Positions 16,400 to 26,526 are shown, numbered from the stretch's first letter. The stretch: 64,000 nucleotides of DNA from JAAXGX01 sp965221595 (GCA_965221595.1 OZ244900.1:930001-994000); one strand, 5' to 3'. Notes: generated by a model not told the origin, from the sequence alone. Numbers and translations: made by a program.

Positions 16400-17575
16400 T
16401 CACGCTCGCTCGAAGATGCCGGCGGCGCCCATGCCGCCGCCGACGCACATCGTGACCAGGCCGTAGCGACCCTGCCGGCGGCGCAGCTCGTGGAGCAGCG
16501 TCGTCGTCAGCTTGGCTCCGGTGCATCCGAGGGGATGCCCCAGCGCGATCGCACCGCCGTTGACGTTGAGCCGGTCCGGGTCGATCGGCAGCTCCCGGAG
16601 GCAGGCCAGGGTCTGCGCGGCAAAGGCCTCGTTGAGCTCCACGAGGTCCATGTCGTCGAGCGCCAGGCCGGCCAGCTTCAGCACCTTCCGGATTGCCGGC
16701 ACGGGGCCGAGGCCGAACAGCTCGGGTGGCACGCCCGCCGTCGTGAACGCCACGAACCGCCCCAGCGGGGTCAGCCCCGCAGCCACCGCCCGTGCGGCCG
16801 AAGTCACCACGACCGCCGCGGCGCCGTCGCTCATCTGCGACGAGTTCCCGGCAGTGACGGAGCCTCTAGAATGGAACGCGGGCCGGAGCCCGGCCAGCGC
16901 CTCGGCCGAGGTGTCCCGCCGCGGCCCCTCGTCGACGCTGAAGGTGTGCTCCACGACGCGCGGCGCCCGGCCGTTGCCGGCGACCGCCCGCACGGTGACC
17001 GGGGTCGTCTCTTCCGCAAAGCACCCGCCGTCGAGGGCCGCGACCGCGCGTTCGTGGCTGCGCAGGGCGAAGGCGTCCTGTTCCTCGCGCGAGATGCGCG
17101 ACTGGGCAGCGTGGTTCTCCGCGACCAGGCCGGTGCTCAGGTAGACGTCGGGGTAGCCGCGCATCAGCTCCGGATTCGGCGCGATCTTGTGCCCGCCCAT
17201 CGGGATCAGGCTCATCGATTCAGTGCCCCCGGCGACGATGGTCCGTGCCGAGCCGCAGGCGATGCGCTCGGCCGCGAAGGCGATGGCCTGGAGCCCGGAG
17301 GAGCAGAAGCGGTTGATCGTCACCGCGGCGCTCTCGACCGGAATGCCGGCCCGCAGGCTGGCGATGCGGGCCACGTTCATGCCCTGTTCGGCTTCGGGCA
17401 TGGCGCAGCCCAGGATGACGTCGTCGATCTCCGCGGGGTCGAGCCCCGGCGCGCGCCGGAGCGCCTCGGCGATGGCGACCGCGGCGAGCTCGTCCGGGCG
17501 CGTGGTGCGCAACGTGCCGTTCGGCGCCTTGCCGACCGGCGTGCGCACGGCAGAAACGATGACTGCTTCCGTCAT
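16400..17575 (-). CDS. fadA: Acetyl-CoA C-acyltransferase (3-ketoacyl-CoA thiolase)
   Basis: A 391-residue thiolase that performs the last, CoA-dependent cleavage of 3-ketoacyl-CoA. The nucleophilic Cys is in NRFCSSGLQAIA near residue 90, the catalytic His is in GGAIALGHPLGCTGA, and the second Cys is in MCVGGGMGAAGIFE at the C-terminus. The N-terminus AVIVSAVRTPVGKAPNGTLR is typical. ATG 17575 begins directly at MTEAVIVSA; longer forms have only low-complexity Arg-rich sequence. It follows the alpha/beta hydrolase by 46 bases and precedes the acyl-CoA dehydrogenase by five. The order FadN-(hydrolase)-FadA-FadE mirrors Bacillus fadNAE. Confidence 0.95.
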   Translation of the reverse strand: MTEAVIVSAVRTPVGKAPNGTLRTTRPDELAAVAIAEALRRAPGLDPAEIDDVILGCAMPEAEQGMNVARIASLRAGIPVESAAVTINRFCSSGLQAIAFAAERIACGSARTIVAGGTESMSLIPMGGHKIAPNPELMRGYPDVYLSTGLVAENHAAQSRISREEQDAFALRSHERAVAALDGGCFAEETTPVTVRAVAGNGRAPRVVEHTFSVDEGPRRDTSAEALAGLRPAFHSRGSVTAGNSSQMSDGAAAVVVTSAARAVAAGLTPLGRFVAFTTAGVPPELFGLGPVPAIRKVLKLAGLALDDMDLVELNEAFAAQTLACLRELPIDPDRLNVNGGAIALGHPLGCTGAKLTTTLLHELRRRQGRYGLVTMCVGGGMGAAGIFERA

Positions 17576-17621
17576 GTCTCCCGAGCCTCCCGTTCCTCGT
17601 CCACGCGTGACGCCTCGCCGC

Positions 17622-18434
17622 TCAGGCCGGCACCGCCACCGGGACCGACGCCGTCGCGTCGTGGGCGGCGGCAAAGTCTGCCACCAGGTCGCGGAACCGC
17701 TCCGGCCTCGTCATTGGTCCCATGTGCCCCGTGCCGGGGATGCACGCGTACTCCGCCCCGCCAGCGAGCGCGTGGACGTACTCGCGGGTGCTCTCGACCG
17801 GCACGACGCGGTCGAGCCCCGGGTCGCCCGTCACGACCAGCGCCGGCGCCGCGACACAGCGGCAGTCGGTGGCGAAGTCCGCGCCCGCGAGCAGGCGCAC
17901 CCGCTGTGCCATGCACACCGGCGTACACGGATAACGTGTGACGCGGTACATGTGTTGCAACCCGAACTGCCCGCGCCGCAGCAGGTCGGGGAACGCCGCC
18001 GCGATTTCGGGATGGAGCCGCAGTGACGACGAGAGGGCGAAGACGGGGAACAGCAGCCGGGGCCAGGCGAGGTACCGGTCGACCCGGCAGTTCGGCTGCC
18101 ACGTGGGCGACGGCGAGGACACCACGATCAGCGCGGAGGTGCGTTCCGGGCGCACGGCCGCATAGCGCAGCGCCACCAGCCCGCCGTACGAGACCCCGCA
18201 CACCACGGCCCGGCGCAGACCCGCGCGGTCCAGCAGCGCGTCGACCCAGGCCACGTGCTGGTCGAAGCCGCGGTCGGGATCGAGGGCGGCGAGACTCCCG
18301 CGCTCGCCGGGCAGCGAGTCGGTCACGACGCGGCAGCGCTCAGCCAGCGCGCCGATAGCCGGACGCATCCACTCCCAGCGTCCCTGCACGCCGGGCAGCG
18401 CCACGACCGGCAGTCCCGAACCGACGTCGAGCAT
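17622..18434 (-). CDS. Alpha/beta hydrolase inside the fatty-acid oxidation operon
   Basis: A 270-residue alpha/beta hydrolase. The nucleophile elbow is GVSYGG (Ser near residue 82), the oxyanion/HG-type region is VVALPGVQGRWEW, the acid is probably in VTGDPGLDRVVPVEST, and the catalytic His is in IPGTGHMGPMTRPE. There is no signal peptide. It is embedded in the fad operon: four bases after the FadN stop and 46 bases before FadA. An esterase or thioesterase feeding fatty acids or acyl-CoA into beta-oxidation is a reasonable inference, but the sequence does not fix the substrate. Placing such a gene between fadN and fadA is not the classical arrangement. Confidence 0.88.
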   Translation of the reverse strand: MLDVGSGLPVVALPGVQGRWEWMRPAIGALAERCRVVTDSLPGERGSLAALDPDRGFDQHVAWVDALLDRAGLRRAVVCGVSYGGLVALRYAAVRPERTSALIVVSSPSPTWQPNCRVDRYLAWPRLLFPVFALSSSLRLHPEIAAAFPDLLRRGQFGLQHMYRVTRYPCTPVCMAQRVRLLAGADFATDCRCVAAPALVVTGDPGLDRVVPVESTREYVHALAGGAEYACIPGTGHMGPMTRPERFRDLVADFAAAHDATASVPVAVPA

Positions 18435-18438
18435 CCCG

Positions 18439-20700
18439 CTAGTTCCTGAGCGTCTTGCCCGTCTTCAGAGTATGCGCCATCCGCTCCCGCGTGCGGGCCT
18501 CGCCACACAGGCTGAGAAACGCCTCGCGCTCCAGGTCGAGCAGGTACTGCTCGGACACCGGCGCCGGATGGGGCAGCGCGCCACCTGCGAGGATGTTGGC
18601 GAGCTTGCGTCCGATCAATGCGTCGTGGTCGCTGATGCGCCCGCCCCGCCAGGCGAGGTGCACGCCGAACTCCAGCGCCGCGCGCATGCCCTCGCCACCG
18701 ACCGGGATGGGCGGGCGGGCACGCCGCGGCCGGTAGCCGTTGCGGGCAATCTGCAGCGCGCGCGCCTTGGCGTCCGCCAGCAGGCGCTCGCGGTTCATCG
18801 TGATGCCGTCGCCGGGCCGCAGCAGGCCGAGCTGCTGCGCGTCCGCGGCGCTCGTGGATACCCGCGCGAAACCGATCAGCTCGAACACCTGCTGCACCAG
18901 CGGGAGCGGGTCGCGGGTGCCGCGCGGCATGCGGGCCATGGCCCGCGCCAGGAGCGTCTTTGCGCCGCCGCCCGCGGGCACCAGGCCGACGCCGACCTCG
19001 ACCTGGCCCAGGTAGGTTTCCGCCGCCGCCTGTACGTAGTCGCCGTGCAGGGCAATCTCGCAGCCGCCGCCGAGCGTCAGGCCGGCGGGCGCCACGACAA
19101 CCGGGACGTCGGCGTCGAGCAGGCCGACCACTGCGGCCTGGAACGTACGGACCATCAGGTCGATCTCGTCCCAGTTCTGCTCCTCGGCCTCCAGCAGGAT
19201 GAGCATCAGGTTGGCGCCGGCCGAGAACGTGGCGGCGTCGTTGCCGACAACCAGGGCATCGTAGTTCTGTTCGGCCTCCTGTACGCCCAGCCGCAGCATC
19301 TCGACCGTGTCGCCGCCGATGGCGTTCAGCTTCGAGTGGAATTCGACAGCGAGCACGCCGTCGCCCAGGTCCACGAGGCTGGCGCCCGCGTTCTTGCGGA
19401 CGACCGGCCGCTCGGCCTTCGCGCGGCTCAGGATCCACCTGTCCGGGGGTGGTTGGCCGCGCGCGGCGGCGAGGTCCCGCACCGCCGGGGGCGTCTCGGC
19501 CACCTCGCAGGCCTCCAGCACGGTGTCCACGCCCAGCGCCTCCCAGAGCTCGAATGGCCCCAGCTCCCAGCCGAAGCCCCAGCGCATGGCGCGGTCGACG
19601 TCATCCACGGAGTCGGCGATCACGGGCGTCACGGCGGCGGCGTAGAGCAGCGTCCGGCCGAGCACCGTGCGCATGAACTCGCCGACGCGGCCTTCGGCGC
19701 GGAACAGCACGCGCACGCGTTCGCCGACGTCCTCGATGCCCTGCACCGCGTCGAGCGCCGGCAGCCGCGGCGGCTGGCGTTCGCGGTAGTCGAGCTGCGC
19801 GGGGTCGAGCGTCAGGATCCGGCTGCCCTGCGGCGTGCGCTCCCGGCGGTAGAAGCCCCGTCCGGCCTTCTGGCCGGTCCAGCCGCGCTGCACGAGCTGC
19901 TCGACGAGTTCGGGTGGGCGAAACGTACGGCGCTCGTCCGCATCCTCGAGGCGCTCGCTCAGGTCGCGGGCGACGTGCGCCAGGATATCGAGGCCGGCGA
20001 TGTCCATCGTCCGGAACGTCGCGCTCCGTGGCCGGCCGATCGCCGGTCCGGTCAGGGCGTCGATCTCCTCCACGGTGAAGCCGCCGCTCGTCAGGAACGC
20101 GAGCGTCTGCGCCGCCGCGTACAGGCCGATCCGGTTCGCGATGAAGCCCGGCGTGTCCTTCGCGATCACGACGCCCTTGCCCAGGTCGCGATCGGCAAAG
20201 CGGCTGACGGCATCCGTGACGGCCGGGTCGGTGTCGGCGGTCGGAATGACCTCGAGCAGCGCCAGGTGGCGCGGAGGATTGAAGAAGTGCGTGCCCAGCC
20301 AGTAGCGCCGGAACGCCGCCGAGCGCCCCTGCGCGATGAGTCCGAGGGGAATGCCGGACGTGTTCGAGCTGACGACGGCGTCCGCCCGGCGGTGCGTCTC
20401 GACCCGTGCCAGCAGTTCCCGCTTGGCGTCGAGCCGCTCGACGACGGCCTCCACGATCCAGTCGCACTCGGCCAGGCGCGGCAGATCGGTGTCGAACCCG
20501 CCGGCGGTCACCAGGCGCGCCGTGCTGCGCGTGAAGAAGGGGTCGGGATTCAGTGCCCGCGCGCGCTCGAGCCCTGCGGCCGCGGTCTGCGTGTCGAGAT
20601 CCAGCAGCAGCACGGGTGCACCGGCGTTCGCCAGGTGCGCCGCGATCTGCGCTCCCATGGTGCCGGCGCCCAGCACCGCCGCCGACCGGAACCGTGTCAT
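18439..20700 (-). CDS. fadN: 3-hydroxyacyl-CoA dehydrogenase / enoyl-CoA hydratase, FadN type
   Basis: A 753-residue bifunctional enzyme in the FadN order: dehydrogenase first, hydratase last. The N-terminal NAD-binding motif is AAVLGAGTMGAQIAAHLA (about 6-23). Catalytic-region SSNTSGIPL and GTHFFNPPRHLALLEVIP follow, then a second 3HCDH domain (GRGFYRRE onward). The C-terminal crotonase part has the oxyanion-hole segments TFSAGANLMLIL and GLTLGGGCEIALHGD. It hydrates enoyl-CoA and oxidises 3-hydroxyacyl-CoA. ATG 20700 gives the canonical N-terminus MTRFRSAAVLGAG. It heads a minus-strand operon with the hydrolase, fadA, fadE, DUF1684, HAD and SirB1 genes. FadJ/FadB have the opposite domain order. 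Confidence 0.93.
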   Translation of the reverse strand: MTRFRSAAVLGAGTMGAQIAAHLANAGAPVLLLDLDTQTAAAGLERARALNPDPFFTRSTARLVTAGGFDTDLPRLAECDWIVEAVVERLDAKRELLARVETHRRADAVVSSNTSGIPLGLIAQGRSAAFRRYWLGTHFFNPPRHLALLEVIPTADTDPAVTDAVSRFADRDLGKGVVIAKDTPGFIANRIGLYAAAQTLAFLTSGGFTVEEIDALTGPAIGRPRSATFRTMDIAGLDILAHVARDLSERLEDADERRTFRPPELVEQLVQRGWTGQKAGRGFYRRERTPQGSRILTLDPAQLDYRERQPPRLPALDAVQGIEDVGERVRVLFRAEGRVGEFMRTVLGRTLLYAAAVTPVIADSVDDVDRAMRWGFGWELGPFELWEALGVDTVLEACEVAETPPAVRDLAAARGQPPPDRWILSRAKAERPVVRKNAGASLVDLGDGVLAVEFHSKLNAIGGDTVEMLRLGVQEAEQNYDALVVGNDAATFSAGANLMLILLEAEEQNWDEIDLMVRTFQAAVVGLLDADVPVVVAPAGLTLGGGCEIALHGDYVQAAAETYLGQVEVGVGLVPAGGGAKTLLARAMARMPRGTRDPLPLVQQVFELIGFARVSTSAADAQQLGLLRPGDGITMNRERLLADAKARALQIARNGYRPRRARPPIPVGGEGMRAALEFGVHLAWRGGRISDHDALIGRKLANILAGGALPHPAPVSEQYLLDLEREAFLSLCGEARTRERMAHTLKTGKTLRN

Positions 20701-20786
20701 CTGCGATGCCTCGCCGGCCCGCGCGCGTGGCGCCTCGCGGACCGTACAAAAAAAGGGCGGGGGACCCGACCCCCACCTGGCTTCCA

Positions 20787-20830
20787 TCTGACGGGGCTGC
20801 GCCCCGAACCCCCGGCGTCCGCCTGCAGGG
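20787..20830. repeat. Palindromic repeat family R1, copy 2
   Basis: TCTGACGGGGCTGCGCCCCG followed by AACCCCCGGCGTCCGCCTGC. It is about 38/44 identical to the copy at 13113, with the core GGGGC-TGC-GCCCC hairpin intact. Confidence 0.75.
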
Positions 20831-20864
20831 TGCCCCTTCGCCCCGCCCCGCCGAGGCCTGCCCT

Positions 20865-20895
20865 GCGGAGTCCGCGCCGCTTCCACGGCGCAGAC
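20865..20895. repeat. Palindromic repeat family R2, copy 2 (diverged)
   Basis: GCGGAGTCCGCGCCG, then CTTCC, then ACGGCGCAGAC. It has the same hairpin organisation as 43514-43536, with a slightly longer loop and one arm mismatch. It sits 35 bases after an R1 copy. Confidence 0.55.
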
Positions 20896-20922
20896 GCCCG
20901 GCTCAGTCGCTGCGGGGCCCGG

Positions 20923-21873
20923 TCAGGGCAGGGCGGCGAGCGTCGCGGTGGACTGCGTCCCCTCCTCGGAGTTCGGGTCCAGCTCGACGACCCGCCGGAA
21001 GTGCTCCTTGGCCCCTTCGAGGTCACCCTTGTTCAGCGCCACGAGCGCCAGCTTGAAGATGGGCTTGGCCCAGTTGGGGTCGACCATCGCGGCCTTCTCG
21101 TACCACCCGGCGGCGGCGTCGACGGCACCCTGCGCGAACTCGAGCTCGCCCAGGTTGTAGAGGTCCTCGCGCGATGCATCGAGCCCGGAGGCTGCCGCCG
21201 CGAGCTCCTCCTGGGCGGCCTCGAAGTCGCCCATCGCCAGCTTCGTCCGGGCGATGTCGGTCTGCACGTTCTCGTTGTCGGGCTCGACGGCCAGCCGCGC
21301 CTCGAAGGCCCCGAGTGCCTCCTGGTAGTCGCCCCGCGCGCGATAGGCCTGACCAATCTGGGAGTACAGGTTCGTCAGCTGCGGCAGCTTCTCCATGAGC
21401 GCCCTGTAGCCCGCGATGGCGCCGTCCCAGTCTTCGGCGTTGAACGCCGCGTCGGCCGCTTCGAGCTCGGCCTCGATCGCGTCGGGATCCAATCCCTCCA
21501 TGGCCTCCTCGCCGAGCGCCCGCACCAGTGCGTGCCGCACGCGGTTGAGTCGGAAGTCGATCGCCGGCGTCGAGGACTGCGTCACGTTCACGTTGCCGAG
21601 GTCGTCGTTGTAGCCCTCGGCAGTCACATACACCTGCCACTGCCCGCTCGCGAAGCCGATCAGCGAGAAGCGACCGTCGTCGTCCGTCACCGCCTCGCGC
21701 CCATCCTCGTCGGGTTTCTGGATCCGGATCTGGGCGCCCACGATGGGATCGCCGGTCTCGCCGTCCACCACGCGGCCGCTCATGCGGCCGCTCTGGGCCA
21801 GCGCGGGCGCCGCGAGGCCGAGCAGGACCGCCGCGACGATGAGATGACGAACTACGTGCTGCAGACGGGGCAT
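20923..21873 (-). CDS. Secreted CarboxypepD_reg + TPR protein (paralogue A)
   Basis: A 316-residue exported protein. The signal peptide (about 1-27) ends AAPALAQSG. A carboxypeptidase-regulatory-like beta-sandwich covers about residues 30-105 (GRVVDGETGDPIVGAQIRIQ; TDDDGRFSLIGF). Several TPR units cover 130-310 (NLYSQIGQAYRARGDYQEAL; EDLYNLGELEFAQGAVDAAA). It probably acts as a periplasmic scaffold; no enzyme motif is seen. ATG 21873 has GAGGAG upstream and a TATACT -10 at 21906-21911. It is divergent from a serine hydrolase gene and is clearly homologous to the product at 23282-23959, which is also divergent from a serine hydrolase. Confidence 0.9.
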   Translation of the reverse strand: MPRLQHVVRHLIVAAVLLGLAAPALAQSGRMSGRVVDGETGDPIVGAQIRIQKPDEDGREAVTDDDGRFSLIGFASGQWQVYVTAEGYNDDLGNVNVTQSSTPAIDFRLNRVRHALVRALGEEAMEGLDPDAIEAELEAADAAFNAEDWDGAIAGYRALMEKLPQLTNLYSQIGQAYRARGDYQEALGAFEARLAVEPDNENVQTDIARTKLAMGDFEAAQEELAAAASGLDASREDLYNLGELEFAQGAVDAAAGWYEKAAMVDPNWAKPIFKLALVALNKGDLEGAKEHFRRVVELDPNSEEGTQSTATLAALP

Positions 21874-21905
21874 GGCATGACTCCTCGTTTCTGAACTTCC
21901 ATTTC

Positions 21906-21911
21906 AGTATA
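21906..21911 (-). promoter_or_regulatory. -10-like TATACT for TPR paralogue A
   Basis: Read on the minus strand, TATACT lies about 32 bases upstream of the ATG. It faces the TACACT box (21934-21939) of the divergent serine hydrolase. Confidence 0.45.
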
Positions 21912-21933
21912 TATCCGATCGCGGGCCGCACGA

Positions 21934-21939
21934 TACACT
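21934..21939 (+). promoter_or_regulatory. -10-like TACACT for the serine hydrolase, leaderless spacing
   Basis: TACACT ends seven bases before the ATG at 21947 with no Shine-Dalgarno between, so transcription should begin at or next to the start codon. Confidence 0.45.
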
Positions 21940-21946
21940 GTCGGAC

Positions 21947-23263
<1,317 letters not shown>

Positions 23264-23281
23264 CCGGCGGGGAGCGCGGTG

Positions 23282-23959
23282 TCAGCGATCCGCTTCGACG
23301 GCGGCTTCCAGCGCAGCGATGGCGGACGCGGCCTCGGCGGCGGCGGGCGTATCCGCCGGCACGGCGCGATAGGCGTCCAGCGCCCGCTCGTAGTTGCGCT
23401 GCTCCCTGTACGCGTGTCCGATCTGCAGGTGCAGACTCGTCAGCCGGGGAACCCGCTCGAGGAGCACCTCGTAGGCGTCGATTGCCCCGTCGAAGTCGCG
23501 GCGGTCGAAGCGAGCGTGGGCGGCGTCGAGACTCTCCTGGAGCTCGCCGGCCGCAATGCCCGCAAGCGCCCCGGTTTCGGGCACCGGCGGGCGGAGCGGA
23601 TCGACTTCCATCACGAACGTCATCCGGGTGCGTCCGGAGCGGAAGATGTCGGAGATGCCCGTGGCGGTCTCGTAGCCGAACTTCTCGATCGTGAACAGCC
23701 AGGGGCCGCGCGCGAGGCCGATGAACGCGAAGCGTCCCGCGCCGTTGGTTCGGTCGTCGACGGTCCGTCCGCTGCGCAGGTTCTCGCCGGTGACGCGGGC
23801 GCCCTCGATAGGCGTGCCGTCGGGTCCACGCACGCGGCCCTGGACCAGGCCCGACTGGGCCGCTGCGACGGCCGGCGCAAGCCACGCGCAGAGCGAGACG
23901 GCCAGAACCACCAGGAGGCGTTGCGGCACGGTCACGTTCAGCGGGCGCGGAATGTCCAT
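23282..23959 (-). CDS. Secreted CarboxypepD_reg + TPR protein (paralogue B)
   Basis: A 225-residue shorter paralogue of the protein at 20923-21873. The signal peptide ends APAVAAAQSG. The carboxypeptidase-regulatory-like domain (GRVRGPDGTPIEGARVTGEN; GAGRFAFIGLARG) and the TPR region (LTSLHLQIGHAYREQRNYER) align segment by segment with paralogue A, but the last TPR units are missing. The start is ATG 23959, with the hydrophobic core beginning eight residues later; an in-frame start lies at 23989. TATACT on the minus strand at 23972-23977 lies 12 bases upstream. It is divergent from the serine hydrolase-NamZ fusion. It is probably a periplasmic scaffold; function unknown. Confidence 0.88.
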   Translation of the reverse strand: MDIPRPLNVTVPQRLLVVLAVSLCAWLAPAVAAAQSGLVQGRVRGPDGTPIEGARVTGENLRSGRTVDDRTNGAGRFAFIGLARGPWLFTIEKFGYETATGISDIFRSGRTRMTFVMEVDPLRPPVPETGALAGIAAGELQESLDAAHARFDRRDFDGAIDAYEVLLERVPRLTSLHLQIGHAYREQRNYERALDAYRAVPADTPAAAEAASAIAALEAAVEADR

Positions 23960-23971
23960 GTGCAGGCGCAC

Positions 23972-23977
23972 AGTATA
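23972..23977 (-). promoter_or_regulatory. -10-like TATACT for TPR paralogue B
   Basis: On the minus strand TATACT ends 12 bases before the ATG at 23959. On the plus strand the overlapping TATAGT (23974-23979) could serve the divergent hydrolase-NamZ gene. Confidence 0.4.
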
Positions 23978-24030
23978 GTCGAGGCGCATCCGCAGCCAGG
24001 CGATCCTGGCGTTTCGTGTCCGGCATCGTG

Positions 24031-26430
24031 ATGCGCGGCCCTCACGCAGGCGTCTCCCACCGGCGTTTCGGAGGCCGGCTCGCGGCAGGGCTGGCCGCGG
24101 TCCTCGTGCTCACAGCCGTCGCGTCCGGGCACGCGGGCCAGATGCGCCCCCCGGCGGCCGGCGTCGACCGGACGCTGCTCACCCGCATCGACGGCGCGGT
24201 CGCCGCCGCGGTGGCAGCCGGCGACCTGCCGGGCGCGGTCGTGCTGGTGTGGCACGCCGGCCACACCGTGTACCGCAAGGCCTTCGGCCTGCGGGCGATG
24301 GTCCCGGCGCCCGAGCCGATGACGGTCGACACCCTCTTCGACCTCGCGTCGCTGACCAAGGTCGTTGCGACGACCACCGCCGTCATGATGCTGGTCGAGG
24401 AGGGACGGGTCGGGCTCGGCGTGCCGGCGGCGCGCTATCTGCCCGGCTTCGAACGCCACGGCAAGGCGGCAATCACGGTCGAGCAGGTCCTCACCCACGT
24501 CTCGGGCCTGCGGGCCGGCTTCGACCTGGGGCGGGCGTTCGAGGGGTACGAGACGGCCATCGAGCAGGTGTTCGAGGAGCGGCCGGTCGCCGCGCCGGGC
24601 ACCCGTTTCATCTACAGCGATCTCAATTTCGTGCTCCTGGGCGAGCTCGTGGCCCGCGTGAGCGGTCTGCCGCTGGAGGCGTTCGCAGCGCGCCGCATCT
24701 TCGGGCCGCTGGGCATGGACCACACCCTGTTCCGTCCGCCGCCCCGGCTGCGCCCGCGCATCGCGCCGACCGAAGCGTGCGCGGGGCTCGAATGGCCCTG
24801 CGCGGGCGTGGCCGCGGGCGCGACAATGCTGCGCGGCGTCGTGCACGACCCGACGGCGCGGCGCATGGGCGGCGCGGCGGGGCACGCCGGGCTCTTCGGT
24901 ACCGCTTCGGATCTGGCGCGCTTCGGCGCCATGCTGCTGTCGGACGGCGCGCTCGGCGGCGCGCGGATCCTGGCGCCGCTAACCGCCGCACGCCTGAGGT
25001 CGCCGGCCACGCCGCCCGGCCTGCGCGACCGGCGGGGACTGGGCTGGGACATCGATTCGCGCTACTCGGCCAGCCGCGGCGATCTGTTTCCGGTCGGATC
25101 GTTCGGCCACACGGGCTTCACCGGCACGTCGATCTGGATCGATCCGGCGAGCGAGACGCTGGTGATCCTCCTGTCGAACCGGGTGCATCCCGACGGGGAG
25201 GGCGACGTGCGGGCCCTACGCGCGCAGGTCGCCACCCTGGCGGCGGCGGCCGTCACCGGGCGCCCGGTTCGCGCGGACCCGGCGGCGGGCCCGGGCCGGA
25301 ACGCCGACGTCCGCACCGGGATCGACGTGCTCCGCGGCGAGGGTTTCGCCCGGCTGCGGGGCGCGCGGGTGGCGCTGCTCACGAACCAGACCGGTCGCGC
25401 GCGGGACGGCGCCCGCACCCTGGATCTGCTGTGGGCAGCGCCGGCGGTAGAGCTGCGGTCGGTGCTCAGCCCGGAGCACGGCTTCCACGGCGATCTCGAC
25501 GAGGCCGTGCCGGATGCGCGCGAGCCGGCGACGGGACTGCCGATCCACTCCCTGTACGGCGCAACGCGCCGGCCGACCGCCAGGATGCTGGACGGCATCG
25601 ACACCCTTGTCGTCGACCTGCAGGACGTGGGAGCCCGCTTCTACACCTACGCCGCGACGATGGCGTATGCCATGGAGGCGGCGGCCGCGCGCGGCCTGCG
25701 CGTGGTGGTGCTCGACCGACCCAATCCCATCACCGGAGAGGCCGTCGAGGGGCCGGAGCTCGACGCGGACCAGCAGGGGTTCACGGGTTATCTGTCGCTG
25801 CCCGTCCGCCACGGGCTCACCCTCGGCGAACTGGCCCGGCTGTTCAACGCCGAGCGCGCGCTCGGGGTGGACCTGGAGGTCGTCGAGCTCCGGGGCTGGC
25901 GGCGGGAGCTGTGGTACGACGAGACCGGTCTGCCGTGGGTCAATCCCTCGCCCAACATCCGCACTGTCACGCAGGCCGCCCTGTATCCGGGCATCGGGGC
26001 CATCGAGGGAGCGAACCTGTCGGTGGGCCGCGGCACCGACACACCGTTCGAGCGGCTCGGCGCGCCGTGGGTCGACGGCGCCGCCTTGGCGCGCGAGCTC
26101 AACGCCCGCCGCCTGCCGGGCGTGCGCTTCTATCCCGTCACGTTCACGCCGCGCAGCAGCCGCTACGCCGGGCAGCCGTGCGGCGGCGTGCACATCATCG
26201 TCACCGACCGCGACGCGCTCGCGCCGGTCCGCCTGGGGCTGGAGCTGGCGGCGGCGCTGCACCGGCTGCACGGCGACCGGTTCGAGACGCATGGGACGGT
26301 GCACCTGCTCGGATCCCGCGCTGCGCTCGAGCGCGTCCGGGCCGGCGAGGATCCGGCGGCCGTCGCCGCGGGATGGGCCGCCGGCGAGCGGGCCTGGCGG
26401 CTGCGGCGGGCGCCCCATCTCCTGTACTGA
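24031..26430 (+). CDS. Serine hydrolase fused to NamZ-type exo-beta-N-acetylmuramidase (DUF1343)
   Basis: A 799-residue exported fusion protein. The signal peptide (about 1-36) ends VASGHAGQ. Residues 45-420 are a beta-lactamase-fold hydrolase with SLTK (107-110), a YSDLNF element (YxN) and GHTGFTG near the C-terminal end of the domain. Residues about 430-799 are DUF1343/NamZ: RVALLTNQTG, LSPEHGFHGDLDE, DLQDVGARFYTYAATM and LSVGRGTDTPFE. NamZ enzymes release terminal MurNAc from peptidoglycan fragments during cell-wall recycling. The hydrolase half may cleave a peptide or ester on the same substrate (inference). ATG 24031 is preferred over GTG 24016; neither has a clear Shine-Dalgarno. It is divergent from TPR paralogue B. 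Confidence 0.92.
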   Translation: MRGPHAGVSHRRFGGRLAAGLAAVLVLTAVASGHAGQMRPPAAGVDRTLLTRIDGAVAAAVAAGDLPGAVVLVWHAGHTVYRKAFGLRAMVPAPEPMTVDTLFDLASLTKVVATTTAVMMLVEEGRVGLGVPAARYLPGFERHGKAAITVEQVLTHVSGLRAGFDLGRAFEGYETAIEQVFEERPVAAPGTRFIYSDLNFVLLGELVARVSGLPLEAFAARRIFGPLGMDHTLFRPPPRLRPRIAPTEACAGLEWPCAGVAAGATMLRGVVHDPTARRMGGAAGHAGLFGTASDLARFGAMLLSDGALGGARILAPLTAARLRSPATPPGLRDRRGLGWDIDSRYSASRGDLFPVGSFGHTGFTGTSIWIDPASETLVILLSNRVHPDGEGDVRALRAQVATLAAAAVTGRPVRADPAAGPGRNADVRTGIDVLRGEGFARLRGARVALLTNQTGRARDGARTLDLLWAAPAVELRSVLSPEHGFHGDLDEAVPDAREPATGLPIHSLYGATRRPTARMLDGIDTLVVDLQDVGARFYTYAATMAYAMEAAAARGLRVVVLDRPNPITGEAVEGPELDADQQGFTGYLSLPVRHGLTLGELARLFNAERALGVDLEVVELRGWRRELWYDETGLPWVNPSPNIRTVTQAALYPGIGAIEGANLSVGRGTDTPFERLGAPWVDGAALARELNARRLPGVRFYPVTFTPRSSRYAGQPCGGVHIIVTDRDALAPVRLGLELAAALHRLHGDRFETHGTVHLLGSRAALERVRAGEDPAAVAAGWAAGERAWRLRRAPHLLY

Positions 26431-26526
26431 TGTGCCGGGCCGGTCGGAGTACGGAGGCCGTACGCGACTCGACCGCGGGTGTCCGGTCGCGGCCGCCGAG
26501 CGGGGAGAGTGCCGCCGCGGGTGCGG

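Larger units (their letters stand above)
20701..20922. other. Intergenic region upstream of the fad operon with two palindromic repeats
   Basis: This gap lies between two minus-strand genes: the TPR gene ends at 20923 and fadN starts at 20700. It contains an R1 copy (20787-20830) and an R2-like copy (20865-20895). A homopolymeric AAAAAAA tract lies at 20747-20753. The promoter of the fad operon should lie here; I see no clear hexamers. Confidence 0.5.

Noticed and set aside
13113..20830. CRISPR array or direct-repeat array
   Set aside because: The repeat copies are thousands of bases apart with no regular spacers; no cas genes are present.
18472..21894. A 1,140-codon open frame on the plus strand
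   Set aside because: It is antisense to fadN and the TPR gene, with Arg/Gln/His-rich low-complexity translation and no motif. It is a GC-driven shadow of the minus-strand genes.
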